A DNA stretch of 64,000 nt from Paenibacillus cymbidii (GTDB lineage Bacteria; Bacillota; Bacilli; Paenibacillales; NBRC-103111), in assembly GCF_004764705.1 (NCBI RefSeq), contig NZ_SHLX01000016.1, forward strand, positions 162,369-226,368, in the 5' to 3' direction. Every line of letters begins with the position of its first letter. Positions within the stretch are counted from its first letter, which is position 1. The position numbers and the translations under genes are program-made. The notes under the pieces are model-generated. The model searched no databases, was not told where the DNA came from, and saw nothing but the letters and a program-made list of their open reading frames with translations. Shown here piece after piece: positions 9,874 through 21,559 of the stretch.

Positions 9874-10064
9874 AATAAGCCATGTTTGATTGGCTATTCC
9901 GCCAAAAATGGCGGGTAGCAGCAAAATAGCCAGCGAAATCGCTGGCTATTTCTTTGAAAAGCTTGATTTTGAAGCGATTTGGCCCCAATAGCCAGTATTT
10001 TTACTGGCTATTTGTAATGAATGGGGTGAAAGCAGGCGAATAAGCCATTTTTTGATGGCTATTT
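9874..10064. repeat. Four-hairpin intergenic repeat, copy 1
   Basis: This 191-base block holds four hairpins in a row. H1 (9874-9898) is built on AATAAGCCA/TGGCTATT. H2 (9924-9951) has perfect 13-base arms AAATAGCCAGCGA/TCGCTGGCTATTT. H3 (9987-10012) has 11-base arms AATAGCCAGTA/TACTGGCTATT. H4 (10039-10064) has GCCAT/ATGGC at its core. A second copy with the same four hairpins in the same order is at 28483-28675. It fills the gap between the sugar operon terminator and the cyclase gene and has no coding potential. Confidence 0.85.
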
Positions 10065-10078
10065 CGTGACGGGGACGC

Positions 10079-11872
10079 TTAGGCCGGCGCCTTGACGATG
10101 CCGAGCACTTCGTACAGCTTGACCGGCACCGATTTGCCTTTCATCATTTTTTCGCCGATGCAGTTGTATTCGAAATAATCTTTCGTCAATTCGTAGGTAG
10201 CTTCGGAAACAAGCACCTGGTTCGGCTGCGTGTTCGATTCGATCCGCGCCGCCGTGTTGACGTTGTCGCCGATTGCCGTATAGTCGACCCGCAAATAGGA
10301 GCCGATGTTGCCAACGACCACTTGGCCGGTGTTGATGCCGATGCCGACGGCGATCGTTACGCCGTATTTCTCCAGCACGTCGGCGCGCACCTTCTCCATC
10401 CCTTTCTGAATCTCAAACGCCGATTTGACCGCATAGTAAGGATGGTGCTGCACGTCGAGCGGCGCGTTGTACAGAATCATCGCGGCGTCGCCGATGAATT
10501 TGTCGATCGTGCCGTGGTTGGCGAGCGCGCGCTCCGTAATCAAGTCGAACATCATGTTCAGGAAGCCGACGACTTCTTCCGGGCTCAGCTTCTCCGACAG
10601 CGGCGTAAACCCGCGCACGTCGAGGAACAGAACGGTAAGCTCCTTGCTGGTGCCGCCCAGCTTGATCTCTTGGTCGCTGGCGGCGATTTCCTTGACAAGC
10701 TCCGGCGAAATGTATCGGCCGAACTGTTTGGTGATATAGTTTTTCTGCTTCGTTTCGAAATACGTCTTGATCGAGATGTTGACAAGGAACGTGAGCAGCA
10801 AGGCGGCGATCGGGTTGACCACGTTGACGAACAAGCCTTGCGAAGCGAACAGCCAATATTGGCCGCCCAGCGCGATCGCGAGCAGCACGAACACGGCGAT
10901 AACGCTGTACGTCGGGCGCAGCAGCCACGTCAGCAGCAGCGCAAGCGCGATCATGACGGCGATCAGGAGGCGCGTCAGGCCGATGCCGGCGTCTTTGATG
11001 TGACTGTCGTTGATCAACTGGTTGATGATGTTGGCGTGCACGTAAATGAGCTTCGTCTTCTTTTCGATCGGCGTTTTGCCGTCGTCGTTCTCGAAGCCGT
11101 TGGCGGTGAAGCCGACCAGCACGATGCGGTCCTTCAGCTTGGGCGCCTTGTTGACGACATCGACGAACGGAATCGTCTGGAAGTCGGAGAACAGCAGATC
11201 GTAGCGGATTGCCATTTCCTTGTTCGGGTATTTGTCCAGCTGCGATGTGACGTCGACGCCGGCGATTTCGGCCGCCTTGACGGCCATGGACGGCAGCGGC
11301 GCCGCGCTGTTCGGCACTTTGACCTGCAGGAACGTGTTGCGGATGACGCCGTCCTTGTCGAGATCGGCGTTGATGTGGGCCGTTTGCGTCACTTTGCCGA
11401 ACAGCTCGAGCGACGAAGTCAGCCCTTTCGCTTCAATCGGGCCGTTCTTCGGATGATAGGCGGTCGACGTGTTGTCGAAGTCGTACGAACCGCCTTCGAA
11501 CACGGCCTGCGCGGGGAAAATGATGTTCTTGTACTTGCCGAGCGTTTCGGCAAGCTTCTTGTCGCTTTCCGCATTGGCGCCGGCTTCGTTGAACATGACG
11601 TCGAAGGCGATGACCTTGGCGCCGGCGTTCTCCAGGTTCTCGATCAGCGGGATGTATTTGGACCGATCCCAGGGCCATGCGCCGTTCTCTTTGAGCGACT
11701 TGTCGTCGATGCCGACCACGACGATGTCCTGGTGATACTCCTGCGACATCGAGTTTCTCATGTTGAAATCGTAAAGCGCGTTGCTCAGCACCGAAAGCGA
11801 GCTGACGAGCAGAAAACAAATCAGCACGATCGGGATGTTGCCTATCAATGACACTTTCAGTTGTTTCTTCAT
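10079..11872 (-). CDS. CHASE2-domain adenylate/guanylate cyclase
   Basis: This 597-residue membrane cyclase has an N-terminal helix and a long extracellular CHASE2 sensor (roughly residues 40-310, including VVVGIDDKSL). Three closely spaced helices near residues 320-390 follow, then a class III cyclase domain. Metal-binding aspartates are seen in FLDVRGFT and FIGDAAM, and DYTAIGDNVNTAARIES is also present, so the site looks intact. It would make cAMP or cGMP in response to an envelope signal. AAGGGAG precedes the ATG at 11872. It is divergent from a FecR-domain gene, a partner often found with CHASE2 proteins. Confidence 0.87.
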   Translation of the reverse strand: MKKQLKVSLIGNIPIVLICFLLVSSLSVLSNALYDFNMRNSMSQEYHQDIVVVGIDDKSLKENGAWPWDRSKYIPLIENLENAGAKVIAFDVMFNEAGANAESDKKLAETLGKYKNIIFPAQAVFEGGSYDFDNTSTAYHPKNGPIEAKGLTSSLELFGKVTQTAHINADLDKDGVIRNTFLQVKVPNSAAPLPSMAVKAAEIAGVDVTSQLDKYPNKEMAIRYDLLFSDFQTIPFVDVVNKAPKLKDRIVLVGFTANGFENDDGKTPIEKKTKLIYVHANIINQLINDSHIKDAGIGLTRLLIAVMIALALLLTWLLRPTYSVIAVFVLLAIALGGQYWLFASQGLFVNVVNPIAALLLTFLVNISIKTYFETKQKNYITKQFGRYISPELVKEIAASDQEIKLGGTSKELTVLFLDVRGFTPLSEKLSPEEVVGFLNMMFDLITERALANHGTIDKFIGDAAMILYNAPLDVQHHPYYAVKSAFEIQKGMEKVRADVLEKYGVTIAVGIGINTGQVVVGNIGSYLRVDYTAIGDNVNTAARIESNTQPNQVLVSEATYELTKDYFEYNCIGEKMMKGKSVPVKLYEVLGIVKAPA

Positions 11873-11913
11873 AACCGGCTCCCTTATGAGAATATTTCCA
11901 AACACTCCCCACC

Positions 11914-11942
11914 ATCATACAAAATTCCCGATGTTCCAACAA
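11914..11942 (-). promoter_or_regulatory. Promoter of the cyclase gene
   Basis: On the minus strand TTGTTG (11942-11937), a 17-base spacer and TATGAT (11919-11914) lie 42 bases ahead of the cyclase ATG. Confidence 0.6.
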
Positions 11943-12004
11943 CGCTATTTGTGTGAGTACCGCCACATTTTTGCAACTATTTACGGCATTCGACAAATTC
12001 GCAA

Positions 12005-12033
12005 TTGTCATTTGAAAATATTGAAATTACAAT
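12005..12033 (+). promoter_or_regulatory. Promoter of the FecR-domain gene
   Basis: TTGTCA (12005-12010), a 17-base spacer and TACAAT (12028-12033) form a near-consensus promoter. It leaves a leader of about 95 bases before the TTG at 12134 and argues against any start codon further upstream. Confidence 0.7.
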
Positions 12034-12133
12034 AGAAGGTAGCGTCATAGAGAGAAAGGAGAGGGCCTTGCCGAGGTTGACACGGGTCAGTAATGAAGGT
12101 GAAAATATACCGATTCGAATGGAGGAATTTGGG

Positions 12134-14221
<2,088 letters not shown>

Positions 14222-14255
14222 TCGGCCAACCATATCAGGATACAAGGAGAAACCG

Positions 14256-15863
14256 ATGAATAAACTTTCCAAAGCGATCAGCTTTTCGCTGCTGGGCGCG
14301 ATGTTAGTCGGAGGAACAAGCGTCGGCGCCGCTCCCTTCGTCGGCCATGCAGTGATCTCTTCCGACAACGGCCAGGTGCTGACTTCGGTCAGCACGTTCG
14401 CCGGTCTCGGCGACTATAACGAAACGGAAGGAGCGGCGCTCGCCGCTTCGTTCCGCAAGCCGAAAAGCCTGGCTGTATTGCCTGATGGTTCGGTGCTCGT
14501 GGCGGACAGCAAAAATCACAAAATCCGCAAAATCGCCGGCGGGCAAACGTCGACGATTGCAGGTCCTGCCATTACGCCGCCGTCCTTGATCGACAAAACG
14601 GGCCTCCCGATCGGCGGCATGCTCGACGGCGTCAGCAGTCAATCGTTTTTTAACGAACCGGAAGGATTGGCGGTGTCGGCCAAAGGCGATATTTACATCG
14701 CGGACGCCGGCAACAATGCCATCCGCAAAATCGATACCACCGGCAACGTTACGACTTTCGCCGGCAACGGCGTGCAAGGATTGGCCGACGGCAAAGGGGC
14801 GGAAGCCCGCTTCAACAAGCCGCGCGACTTGGCGGTGGCGGCCGACGGCACGATCTATGTCGCGGACACGCTGAATCATGTCATCCGCAAGATCGCTGCA
14901 GACGGCACGGTAACGACGCTGAACGCCGAGTCCGGCCGCTTCGTGGAAGCGTCCAAAGGCACGGCCACGCAGGCGGGCGATTTCAAGGACGGCGCGCTGA
15001 AAGACGCACTGTTTAACGAGCCTTCGGGCATCGTCATCGATGCGAAAGGCAATCTGTATGTCAGCGATACAGGCAATCAGCGCATTCGTTATATCGACCT
15101 CGCCGCCGGGCAGGTAACTACCGTCGCCGGATCGGGTGCAGCGGCAGCGGGCAACGAGCTGTATGTCACCGGCGACTTTGCCGACGGCGCGGCGCTCGAA
15201 GCGAAGTTCGACCTTCCGGCCGGCATCGCGTTGACGGACGAAGGCGCGCTGCTGATCGCCGACAGCTTGAATCATTCGGTGCGGATGCTGTACGACGGGC
15301 AAGTATCGACGATCGCCGGCGACGCCAACCAGTTGCACGGCAGCACGAACGGCATCGAGCGCGCGGCCCAGTTCAACGTCCCGACGGACGTTGCGCTTAC
15401 CGCTGACGGCGATATTCTCGTAACCGACCAATACGACAACAAAATCCGCAAAATCAGCCTGTTCCAGCTCCCGGCAGCGCTGCCAAACGACGATTCGTAC
15501 AAGGTGACGCTGAATAGCGATGTCGTCAGGTTCGATTCGCAGCCGGAAATTACGAACGAAAGATTGATGGTTCCGGTGCGTGCGGTCGTGTCGCCGCTCG
15601 GATACGAAGTGACGTACGCCGAGGAGAACGGCAAGCAAGTGATCCGTTTGACCAAAGGCGATACGACGATCGAACTGACGGTAGGCGTCAAGGAAGTGAG
15701 GAAGCTGGTTAAGGGCAGCGAACCGGTTGTGCGCGCGATCGATACGGCGCCGTACATCAAGGAAGAGCGCACGCTGCTTCCGCTTCGCTTCTTCAGCGAA
15801 GAAATCGGCCTCGACGTGCAGTGGATCGGCGGCAAACAAACGGCGGTACTCCGCTCAAAATGA
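14256..15863 (+). CDS. Secreted NHL-repeat protein with C-terminal stalk domain
   Basis: This 535-residue exported protein has a signal peptide ending near VGAAP. At least five NHL-type propeller repeats follow, each with a segment like GDIYIADAGNNAIRKID or GTIYVADTLNHVIRKIA. The last ~110 residues are a copper-amine-oxidase-N-like stalk domain (RLMVPVRAVVSPLGYEV and TLLPLRFFSEEIG). Such proteins are usually extracellular binding scaffolds, not enzymes. AAGGAG precedes the ATG at 14256, and the gene follows the FecR gene by 34 bases, so they form one operon. Confidence 0.85.
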   Translation: MNKLSKAISFSLLGAMLVGGTSVGAAPFVGHAVISSDNGQVLTSVSTFAGLGDYNETEGAALAASFRKPKSLAVLPDGSVLVADSKNHKIRKIAGGQTSTIAGPAITPPSLIDKTGLPIGGMLDGVSSQSFFNEPEGLAVSAKGDIYIADAGNNAIRKIDTTGNVTTFAGNGVQGLADGKGAEARFNKPRDLAVAADGTIYVADTLNHVIRKIAADGTVTTLNAESGRFVEASKGTATQAGDFKDGALKDALFNEPSGIVIDAKGNLYVSDTGNQRIRYIDLAAGQVTTVAGSGAAAAGNELYVTGDFADGAALEAKFDLPAGIALTDEGALLIADSLNHSVRMLYDGQVSTIAGDANQLHGSTNGIERAAQFNVPTDVALTADGDILVTDQYDNKIRKISLFQLPAALPNDDSYKVTLNSDVVRFDSQPEITNERLMVPVRAVVSPLGYEVTYAEENGKQVIRLTKGDTTIELTVGVKEVRKLVKGSEPVVRAIDTAPYIKEERTLLPLRFFSEEIGLDVQWIGGKQTAVLRSK

Positions 15864-15986
15864 CAGCAGTCAGGTTCGTCAAGCCGTCTTTCGCCATAGG
15901 GCGAAAGGCGGCTTTCCCGTTTACGGGCTTCAAAACCGGCAGCCGAATTCCGATATTCCCCTTAGAAGTTGGAAAGGGGTGTGACG

Positions 15987-17387
15987 ATGGACGACGACCA
16001 ACAATATTTGAAGGATTACATCAAGCGGCATCAAGGCAACAAAATGGGCTGGTATTTGCTGGGCAAAGAATACGCCGCACAAGGCAAACATAGCAAGGCA
16101 CAGTATTGCTTCGAGCAAGCGGGCGAAGTGTACGAAGCGTTCGAGAAACAGCCCCTCCCCCAGTTGCCGCCGGAGGAAGCGCGACAGGCGGCAAACATCG
16201 GGCGGCACGCCGCTGCCGCTGCGGGCAACCAACCGCTGAGGCGAGCCGTCCGAATATCGCTGGCGGTGCTGCTCTTTTTGCTGCTGGTCACGTACATCCC
16301 CTACTCCGAAACGCCTTCCCGCATGCGCGAGGCGAATACCGGGCTGTCGCCATCGATAAAGCCCGTTGCCGTTCCCGCCGCGGCGGAGCGGGTGCTCTAC
16401 ACGCATGCCCTGCAGCCGAAAGCCGATACAGGCGAACTGTTCCGCGACATGCTGCTGCCTCAGGCGAATCGCTGGTCGTTCACCGTGATCGCCAAGGGGC
16501 AACCGACGCCGGACAATCGTTGGATCGATTGGCGCAAACCGGCGCTGCCGCTCGTTTCGCTGGAGCGTTCCGCGGTGACCGGACAGCCGGAAGTGAGTTA
16601 TTACGATGCGGCAACCTGCCATTGCCAGGCCGAGGACGCCGGTCGCGCCTCGCGGCTTGTGAAGGACTGGGTGGAGGTCCAAGAGCAGGAAGCGGTGCTG
16701 CGTTCCGCCATCGCCTCTTACGCCAGCTTGTACGGGGAACCCCCGGCGTCGATCGACAAGCTGACCGGCGACTATCCGCGCAATGTATTGCCGGGTTATA
16801 CGGACTACATGGCGGGGATATACCCGCAACTGGTTGCGGCGTTCCGCGCTTCTGCGGCTACCGGCTCCACACCCGCGCCTTCCGCGCAGCCTGCCCGGCC
16901 CGCAACCGCAACGGAGGCGCCGGTAGCCGGAGGCTCGCCGCTTGCGCCGAAGCTGGAAATCATCATCGACAAACAGACGCACCGGCTGGCACTTGTCAGC
17001 GGCAACATTATGGTGCGAAGCTACCCGGTTGGTCTGGGCGGCAGCAAAACGCCGGAAGGCACGTTCGTCATTTCGGAAAAAGTAAAAAATCCGAACGGGC
17101 GTTCGGATGGCGATTTCGGCAGCCGGGGCATGACGCTTTCGGACAGCCTGTATGCAATTCACGGAACGAACCGACCGGACAGCATCGGGCTTGACCAATC
17201 GCTCGGCTGCGTGCGGATGAATAAAGCGGATGTCGAAGAATTGTTCGATATGGCGCCGCTCGGCACGAAGGTGACGATCGGCGACAATCTGCTGTCGGAC
17301 GATAACGGATCGGGAAAACCTTCTTTTGCGCTGCCGGCGTTAAGAGAGGAAACGAATCCGAACAAAGTGTATCACTGGCTGGAGTAA
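15987..17387 (+). CDS. L,D-transpeptidase (YkuD family), membrane anchored
   Basis: This 466-residue protein has a cytoplasmic N-terminal part with a TPR-like segment (MGWYLLGKEYAAQGKHSKAQ) and one transmembrane helix near residues 89-105. The long outer region ends in a YkuD domain (about residues 325-435). The catalytic signature is complete: HGTNRP with a downstream S.GCVRM in SLGCVRMNKADV. It would cross-link peptidoglycan or attach proteins to it through the active cysteine. It lies 123 bases after the NHL gene, on the same strand. A GTG at 15981 is an alternative start. Confidence 0.82.
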   Translation: MDDDQQYLKDYIKRHQGNKMGWYLLGKEYAAQGKHSKAQYCFEQAGEVYEAFEKQPLPQLPPEEARQAANIGRHAAAAAGNQPLRRAVRISLAVLLFLLLVTYIPYSETPSRMREANTGLSPSIKPVAVPAAAERVLYTHALQPKADTGELFRDMLLPQANRWSFTVIAKGQPTPDNRWIDWRKPALPLVSLERSAVTGQPEVSYYDAATCHCQAEDAGRASRLVKDWVEVQEQEAVLRSAIASYASLYGEPPASIDKLTGDYPRNVLPGYTDYMAGIYPQLVAAFRASAATGSTPAPSAQPARPATATEAPVAGGSPLAPKLEIIIDKQTHRLALVSGNIMVRSYPVGLGGSKTPEGTFVISEKVKNPNGRSDGDFGSRGMTLSDSLYAIHGTNRPDSIGLDQSLGCVRMNKADVEELFDMAPLGTKVTIGDNLLSDDNGSGKPSFALPALREETNPNKVYHWLE

Positions 17388-17412
17388 AAGGACATGCCGT
17401 ATAAGCGCGGAT

Positions 17413-17550
17413 CTAGCTTTGGGTAATCAGAAGCACGGCCATGGCGATAATCAGGACGCCAATAATGGAAGCGACCCAAATGATCGCTTTCTTGTTTACT
17501 TCTTCCTTTTGCTTGCGGAGCTGGTATGCGGGTTTCTTTTTCGTGGACAT
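17413..17550 (-). CDS. Small single-pass membrane protein, 45 residues
   Basis: This short gene encodes a basic N-terminal part (MSTKKKPAYQLRKQKEEVNK) followed by one hydrophobic helix (IIWVASIIGVLIIAMAVLLI) and the tail TQS. An AGAGAGGAT ribosome site lies just upstream of the ATG at 17550 on the minus strand. The positive-inside layout argues for a real protein with its N-terminus in the cytoplasm. I do not recognise a family. It stands between the transpeptidase and pyrD genes on the opposite strand. Confidence 0.68.
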   Translation of the reverse strand: MSTKKKPAYQLRKQKEEVNKKAIIWVASIIGVLIIAMAVLLITQS

Positions 17551-17708
17551 GGCCGATCGATCCTCTCTTCTTGCGTCATTGCTACTTATTTTACCATAAT
17601 GTAACCGTTTTTAGGACAAAATATTTTCCATGCGTTCCGCTTTCCTTTTTGCCGCGAAACCGCTAAACTGTCAAAGAGTGAAACGAAATCGGAACGGAGT
17701 GTAGAGGC

Positions 17709-18809
17709 ATGTTGTATGAACGGCTGCTGAAGCCGGTGTTGTTTCAAATGAGCGCGGAGCGCGCCCATCATCTGACGATCGGCGGCATGCACAAGCTCGG
17801 CCGGCTCCCGGGCGGCACGGGAACGCTTCGCGGCATGTACGGCGTAGAGCGCGATCCGGCGCTTGCGGTCAATTTGTGGGGCATCGACTTTCCCCATCCG
17901 GTCGGACTTGCCGCCGGCCTGGACAAAAACGCCGAAGCGGTGCGCGGTTTCGCCGCCATCGGGTTCGGCTTTATGGAAGTCGGTACGGTAACACCGAAGC
18001 CGCAGCCGGGCAACGAACAGCCGCGACTGTTCCGGTTGCCGCCGGACAAGGCGCTGATCAACCGGATGGGCTTCAACAACGTCGGCGCCGAGCGGATGGC
18101 GGTCCATCTGCGCGCAGCCGGCAAGCAGCCGATTCCGGTCGCCGTCAACATCGGCAAAAACAAAACGACGCCCAACGAACGCGCCGAGGACGATTACCGC
18201 GAATGCCTGCGGAAATTGTACGCCTGTGGCGACTTTTTCGTGGTCAATATCAGTTCACCGAATACGCCGGACTTGCGTAACTTGCAGCATGGGGACGATT
18301 TGCGCCGGCTGCTGGCCGCCGTCAAGGATGAAATGGCGCAGCAGGCGAAGCGTCACGGCGAAACGGAGAAGCCGATCCTGGTCAAAATTGCGCCCGACTT
18401 GACTGAGGCGGAACTGCCATACGTGGCGGACACGATCGCACAAAGCGGCGTATCCGGCATCATCGCCACGAACACGACGCTGTCGCGGGAAGGGCTGACT
18501 CACGGGAATCGCGGTGAATCCGGCGGCATGAGCGGGTTGCCGCTGACGTCGCGCTCGACCGATGTAGTACGTCGGTTGTACCGGCTGACCGAAGGCAAGC
18601 TGCCGATTATCGGCTGCGGCGGCATTTTTACCGCGCGGGACGCTTACGACAAAATCAAGGCGGGAGCCAGTCTTGTTGAAGTGTATACGGCGCTTATTTA
18701 CGAAGGGCCGGGTTTGTTGCGCACGCTGAACGCAGGGCTGGCGGAGTTGCTGCGCAAAGACGGCTTGAAGCATCTGACGCAGGCGGTCGGCGTCGAAAGC
18801 GGGATGTAG
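17709..18809 (+). CDS. pyrD: Dihydroorotate dehydrogenase, quinone-dependent (class 2)
   Basis: This 366-residue flavoenzyme oxidises dihydroorotate to orotate in pyrimidine synthesis and passes electrons to quinone at the membrane. The sequence shows VGLAAGLDKNAEAVRGF, the FMN-site segment EVGTVTPKPQPGNEQPRLFR, NRMGFNN, VNISSPNTPDLRNLQ and the C-terminal phosphate-binding segment IIGCGGIFTARDAYDKIKAG. Its length and the short hydrophobic N-terminal extension fit class 2, not the heterodimeric class 1B that is also common in Bacillota. It stands apart from any pyr operon. Confidence 0.93.
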   Translation: MLYERLLKPVLFQMSAERAHHLTIGGMHKLGRLPGGTGTLRGMYGVERDPALAVNLWGIDFPHPVGLAAGLDKNAEAVRGFAAIGFGFMEVGTVTPKPQPGNEQPRLFRLPPDKALINRMGFNNVGAERMAVHLRAAGKQPIPVAVNIGKNKTTPNERAEDDYRECLRKLYACGDFFVVNISSPNTPDLRNLQHGDDLRRLLAAVKDEMAQQAKRHGETEKPILVKIAPDLTEAELPYVADTIAQSGVSGIIATNTTLSREGLTHGNRGESGGMSGLPLTSRSTDVVRRLYRLTEGKLPIIGCGGIFTARDAYDKIKAGASLVEVYTALIYEGPGLLRTLNAGLAELLRKDGLKHLTQAVGVESGM

Positions 18810-18837
18810 CGTCGGCGCGACAGACAGGAGGTAGGAA

Positions 18838-19653
18838 ATGATGGACGGAAGAGATTGGGCCAAGTTTTTGCTTCCGTACGAGCAAGCGGTGGAAGAGCTG
18901 AAAGTGAAATTCAAGACGCTTCGCAACGAACTGCGCAGCCGCGAGGAATACTCGCCGATCGAGTTCGTGACCGGCCGGGTGAAGCGCATTTCCACCATCC
19001 TCGAAAAAGCCAAAAAGCTGAATGTGCCCATGGACCAGTTGGAAAAAGGAATCGAAGACATCGCCGGCATCCGCATCATGTGCCAGTTCGTCGAAGACAT
19101 CGAGAAGCTGTCCGAGCTGATTCGCCAGCGGGAAGACATGTCGATCGTGTATATTAAAGATTACATCGCCAACTACAAGGCTTCCGGATACCGCAGCTTC
19201 CACATCATCATCGAATACCCCGTGCAAACGTCGCTTGGCATGAAGCGGGTGCTGGCGGAAATTCAAATTCGCACCCTGGCGATGAATTTCTGGGCAACCA
19301 TCGAACATTCGCTCAACTACAAATACAAGGAAAGCTTGCCGGATGAAATTTCCGAACGGCTGCGCCGCGCCGCGGAAGCCGCGTTTCTGCTGGACAAGGA
19401 AATGTCGAACATCCGCGAAGAAATCGTCGAGTCGCAGCGGCTGTTCATCGACAAATCGAACCTCGTGTCCAAAGTGCTGAGCGATATCCAGCAGCTTTAT
19501 TTCTACCACCGGGTGCGCGAGGCGGCGCAGTTCCAGTTGAAATTCAACGAGCTGTGGGAAAGCGACGAGCTGTGGAATTTAAGCGAGCTGTCGGCGGAGA
19601 TCGAAGCGGCGATCGCGCGCGCCAAGCGGGAAAGCGCCAAAGGCCAGTCATGA
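18838..19653 (+). CDS. relQ: Small alarmone synthetase RelQ
   Basis: This is a 271-residue GTP pyrophosphokinase that makes (p)ppGpp from ATP and GTP or GDP. It lacks hydrolase and regulatory domains. Synthetase motifs are present: IEFVTGRVKRISTILEKA, DIAGIRIMCQFVEDI, GYRSFHIIIEYP and EIQIRTLAMNFWATIEHS. It is about 60 residues longer than B. subtilis YjbM, with the extra part at the C-terminus (helical and charged). AGGAGG precedes the start; ATG at 18841 is an equal alternative. It heads an operon whose next gene overlaps by 4 bases. Confidence 0.92.
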   Translation: MMDGRDWAKFLLPYEQAVEELKVKFKTLRNELRSREEYSPIEFVTGRVKRISTILEKAKKLNVPMDQLEKGIEDIAGIRIMCQFVEDIEKLSELIRQREDMSIVYIKDYIANYKASGYRSFHIIIEYPVQTSLGMKRVLAEIQIRTLAMNFWATIEHSLNYKYKESLPDEISERLRRAAEAAFLLDKEMSNIREEIVESQRLFIDKSNLVSKVLSDIQQLYFYHRVREAAQFQLKFNELWESDELWNLSELSAEIEAAIARAKRESAKGQS

Positions 19654-20072
19654 TGCGCCGCTACGAAAGGCTGTATGTCGAGTTTCTGTATTATTTTAAT
19701 GTGGCCCGCGATTATTTCGAATGCCACGAAGTGATGGAAGAGCTGTGGCTGGAGGAAGGCCGCGATCCGCTGTGCCAGGGGCTGCTGCAAATTGCCGTAG
19801 GCTTGTACCATTTTGACAACGGCAATGTCAGCGGTTCGATCAAGCTGTTCTCGCAAGGCATCAACAAGCTGCAGCAGGCGCCGGAGACGACGTACGGGAT
19901 CGCGATGGGCAAGCTGGTGGAGCAAAGCCGGGCGTATATGGAGAAATTGAAGCGTTACGAAGCGGAGCCGTTCGACTTTTACGATCTCGATATCGAGATC
20001 GTCGATCCCGCGCTGACGGCGCTGTACGAGGATATGCTGCTGGATCCTCCGACGCCGCATGAGGATGAATGA
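19650..20072 (+). CDS. DUF309 protein
   Basis: This 140-residue helical protein has the DUF309 signature FNVARDYFECHEVMEELW near residues 12-30 and the following LCQGLLQIAVGLYHF. The biochemical role of the family is not known. Its ATG overlaps the relQ stop (ATGA), which indicates coupling. The family is a regular neighbour of translation and RNA-modification genes in Bacillota, as here. Confidence 0.85.
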   Translation: MMRRYERLYVEFLYYFNVARDYFECHEVMEELWLEEGRDPLCQGLLQIAVGLYHFDNGNVSGSIKLFSQGINKLQQAPETTYGIAMGKLVEQSRAYMEKLKRYEAEPFDFYDLDIEIVDPALTALYEDMLLDPPTPHEDE

Positions 20073-20085
20073 AGAGGAGAATGGC

Positions 20086-21558
20086 ATGGCAACGCATTTG
20101 CCGTTAGTGTTTGTAGACCGGATGAAGGCGCTGCTTGGCGCCGAATACGAGGCGTTCGAGGCGTCCTACGACGCGCCGCGGCTTTATGGGCTGCGCGTCA
20201 ACAAGCTGAAAATCGGGGCGGCAGCGTTCGAGCGGCTGTCGCCTTTTGCGTTGTCGTCCGTTCCGTGGGCGGAAGAAGGGTTTTATTATGCGGAAGGGGA
20301 GCGCCCCGGCAAACATCCGTATTACCACGCCGGCATCTATTATATCCAGGAGCCGAGCGCGATGCTGCCGGTCGAGCTGCTGGATGTGTCGCCGGGCGAT
20401 CGCGTGCTCGACCTGTGCGCCGCTCCGGGCGGCAAGTCTACGCAAATCGCCGCCAAGCTGGCAGGCGAAGGCGTGCTTGTCGTCAACGACAACAGCCGGG
20501 AACGCGTCAAGGCGCTGGTGAAAAATATCGAAATCGCCGGCGTCCGCGGCGCCGTTGTGCTGAACGAGGAGCCGGAGAAGCTGGTTCGTGCGTTCGCCGG
20601 CTATTTCGATAAAATCCTGATCGACGCGCCTTGCTCCGGCGAAGGCATGTTCCGCAAGGACGAAGACATGGCGCGGCAGTGGGAGCGCCACTCGATCGAA
20701 CGCTGCTCGGCCATGCAGCGCGACATCTTGCGCCATGCGGCGGCAATGGTGGCGCCGGGCGGCACGCTCGTGTATTCGACGTGCACGTTTGCGCCGGAGG
20801 AGAACGAAGGCACGATCGCTCAGTTTCTGCGCGAGCATGACGACTTTGCGCTGCAGCCGGTGCCGCTGCGGCACGGGTTTGCTCCCGGCCGGCCGGAGTG
20901 GCTGGCCCGGGGCGATGGCGAAGCCGCAGACGCGGCGGCGTCGGCCGTCGCCGGAGCGGTGCGCCTGTGGCCGCACCGCGTGAACGGCGAAGGCCACTTC
21001 GCCGCCGTGCTGCGGCGCAGCCGCGAAGCCGCGCGCCCGCCAGCCGCGGCGATAGCGTTGCCGGCCGCGCGCGGCTCCGCGAGGCAGGGCAAACCGTCGG
21101 CACGGGGTGGCGACGGTTTGCCCGATCTCGCGCCGTGGCTGAGGTTCGCGGCGGAGCAGCTGACGGCACCGCCGGCCGGCAAGCCGGTAGCGTTCGCGGA
21201 GCACCTGTACCTGGCGCCGGAAGGACTGCCGGCGCTGGACGGCATCCGCGTCGTGCGGCCCGGCTTGTACGTCGGCTCGTTGCACCGCTCGCGCTTTGAG
21301 CCGGCACATGCGCTGGCGCTGGCGCTGCGCGCGGAAGAAGCGAAGCGCCGGCTGGAGCTGCGGGCGGACGAACCCGCTGCGCTGCGTTATTTAAAAGGCG
21401 AAACGCTCCAGGTCGAAGCGGAACGGCTGACGACTTCGGGCGACACTTTGGCAAAAGGCTACTGCCTCGTTTGTATCGACGGGTTCCCCGTCGGCTGGGG
21501 CAAATGGCTGGACGGCATGCTGAAAAACGATTACCCGCCCGGCTGGAGGTGGACGTAA
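20086..21558 (+). CDS. RsmF-like rRNA cytosine-C5 methyltransferase, copy 1
   Basis: This 490-residue SAM-dependent enzyme belongs to the NOL1/NOP2/Sun family. The SAM site is DLCAAPGGKSTQIAAKLAG. The two cysteines of the m5C mechanism are in IDAPCSGEGMFRKD and YSTCTFAPEENEG. A C-terminal RsmF-type domain (FAEHLYLAPEGLPALDGIRV and later YLKGETLQV) probably binds rRNA. GAGGAG precedes the ATG at 20086, only 13 bases after the DUF309 stop. A homologue lies on the other strand at 24244-25626. Confidence 0.9.
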   Translation: MATHLPLVFVDRMKALLGAEYEAFEASYDAPRLYGLRVNKLKIGAAAFERLSPFALSSVPWAEEGFYYAEGERPGKHPYYHAGIYYIQEPSAMLPVELLDVSPGDRVLDLCAAPGGKSTQIAAKLAGEGVLVVNDNSRERVKALVKNIEIAGVRGAVVLNEEPEKLVRAFAGYFDKILIDAPCSGEGMFRKDEDMARQWERHSIERCSAMQRDILRHAAAMVAPGGTLVYSTCTFAPEENEGTIAQFLREHDDFALQPVPLRHGFAPGRPEWLARGDGEAADAAASAVAGAVRLWPHRVNGEGHFAAVLRRSREAARPPAAAIALPAARGSARQGKPSARGGDGLPDLAPWLRFAAEQLTAPPAGKPVAFAEHLYLAPEGLPALDGIRVVRPGLYVGSLHRSRFEPAHALALALRAEEAKRRLELRADEPAALRYLKGETLQVEAERLTTSGDTLAKGYCLVCIDGFPVGWGKWLDGMLKNDYPPGWRWT

Positions 21559-21559
21559 T

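Noticed and set aside
10322..11851. 509-codon open frame opposite the cyclase gene
   Set aside because: It is antisense to a well-supported cyclase, has an arginine/histidine/valine-biased composition typical of shadow frames in GC-rich DNA, and has no ribosome site.
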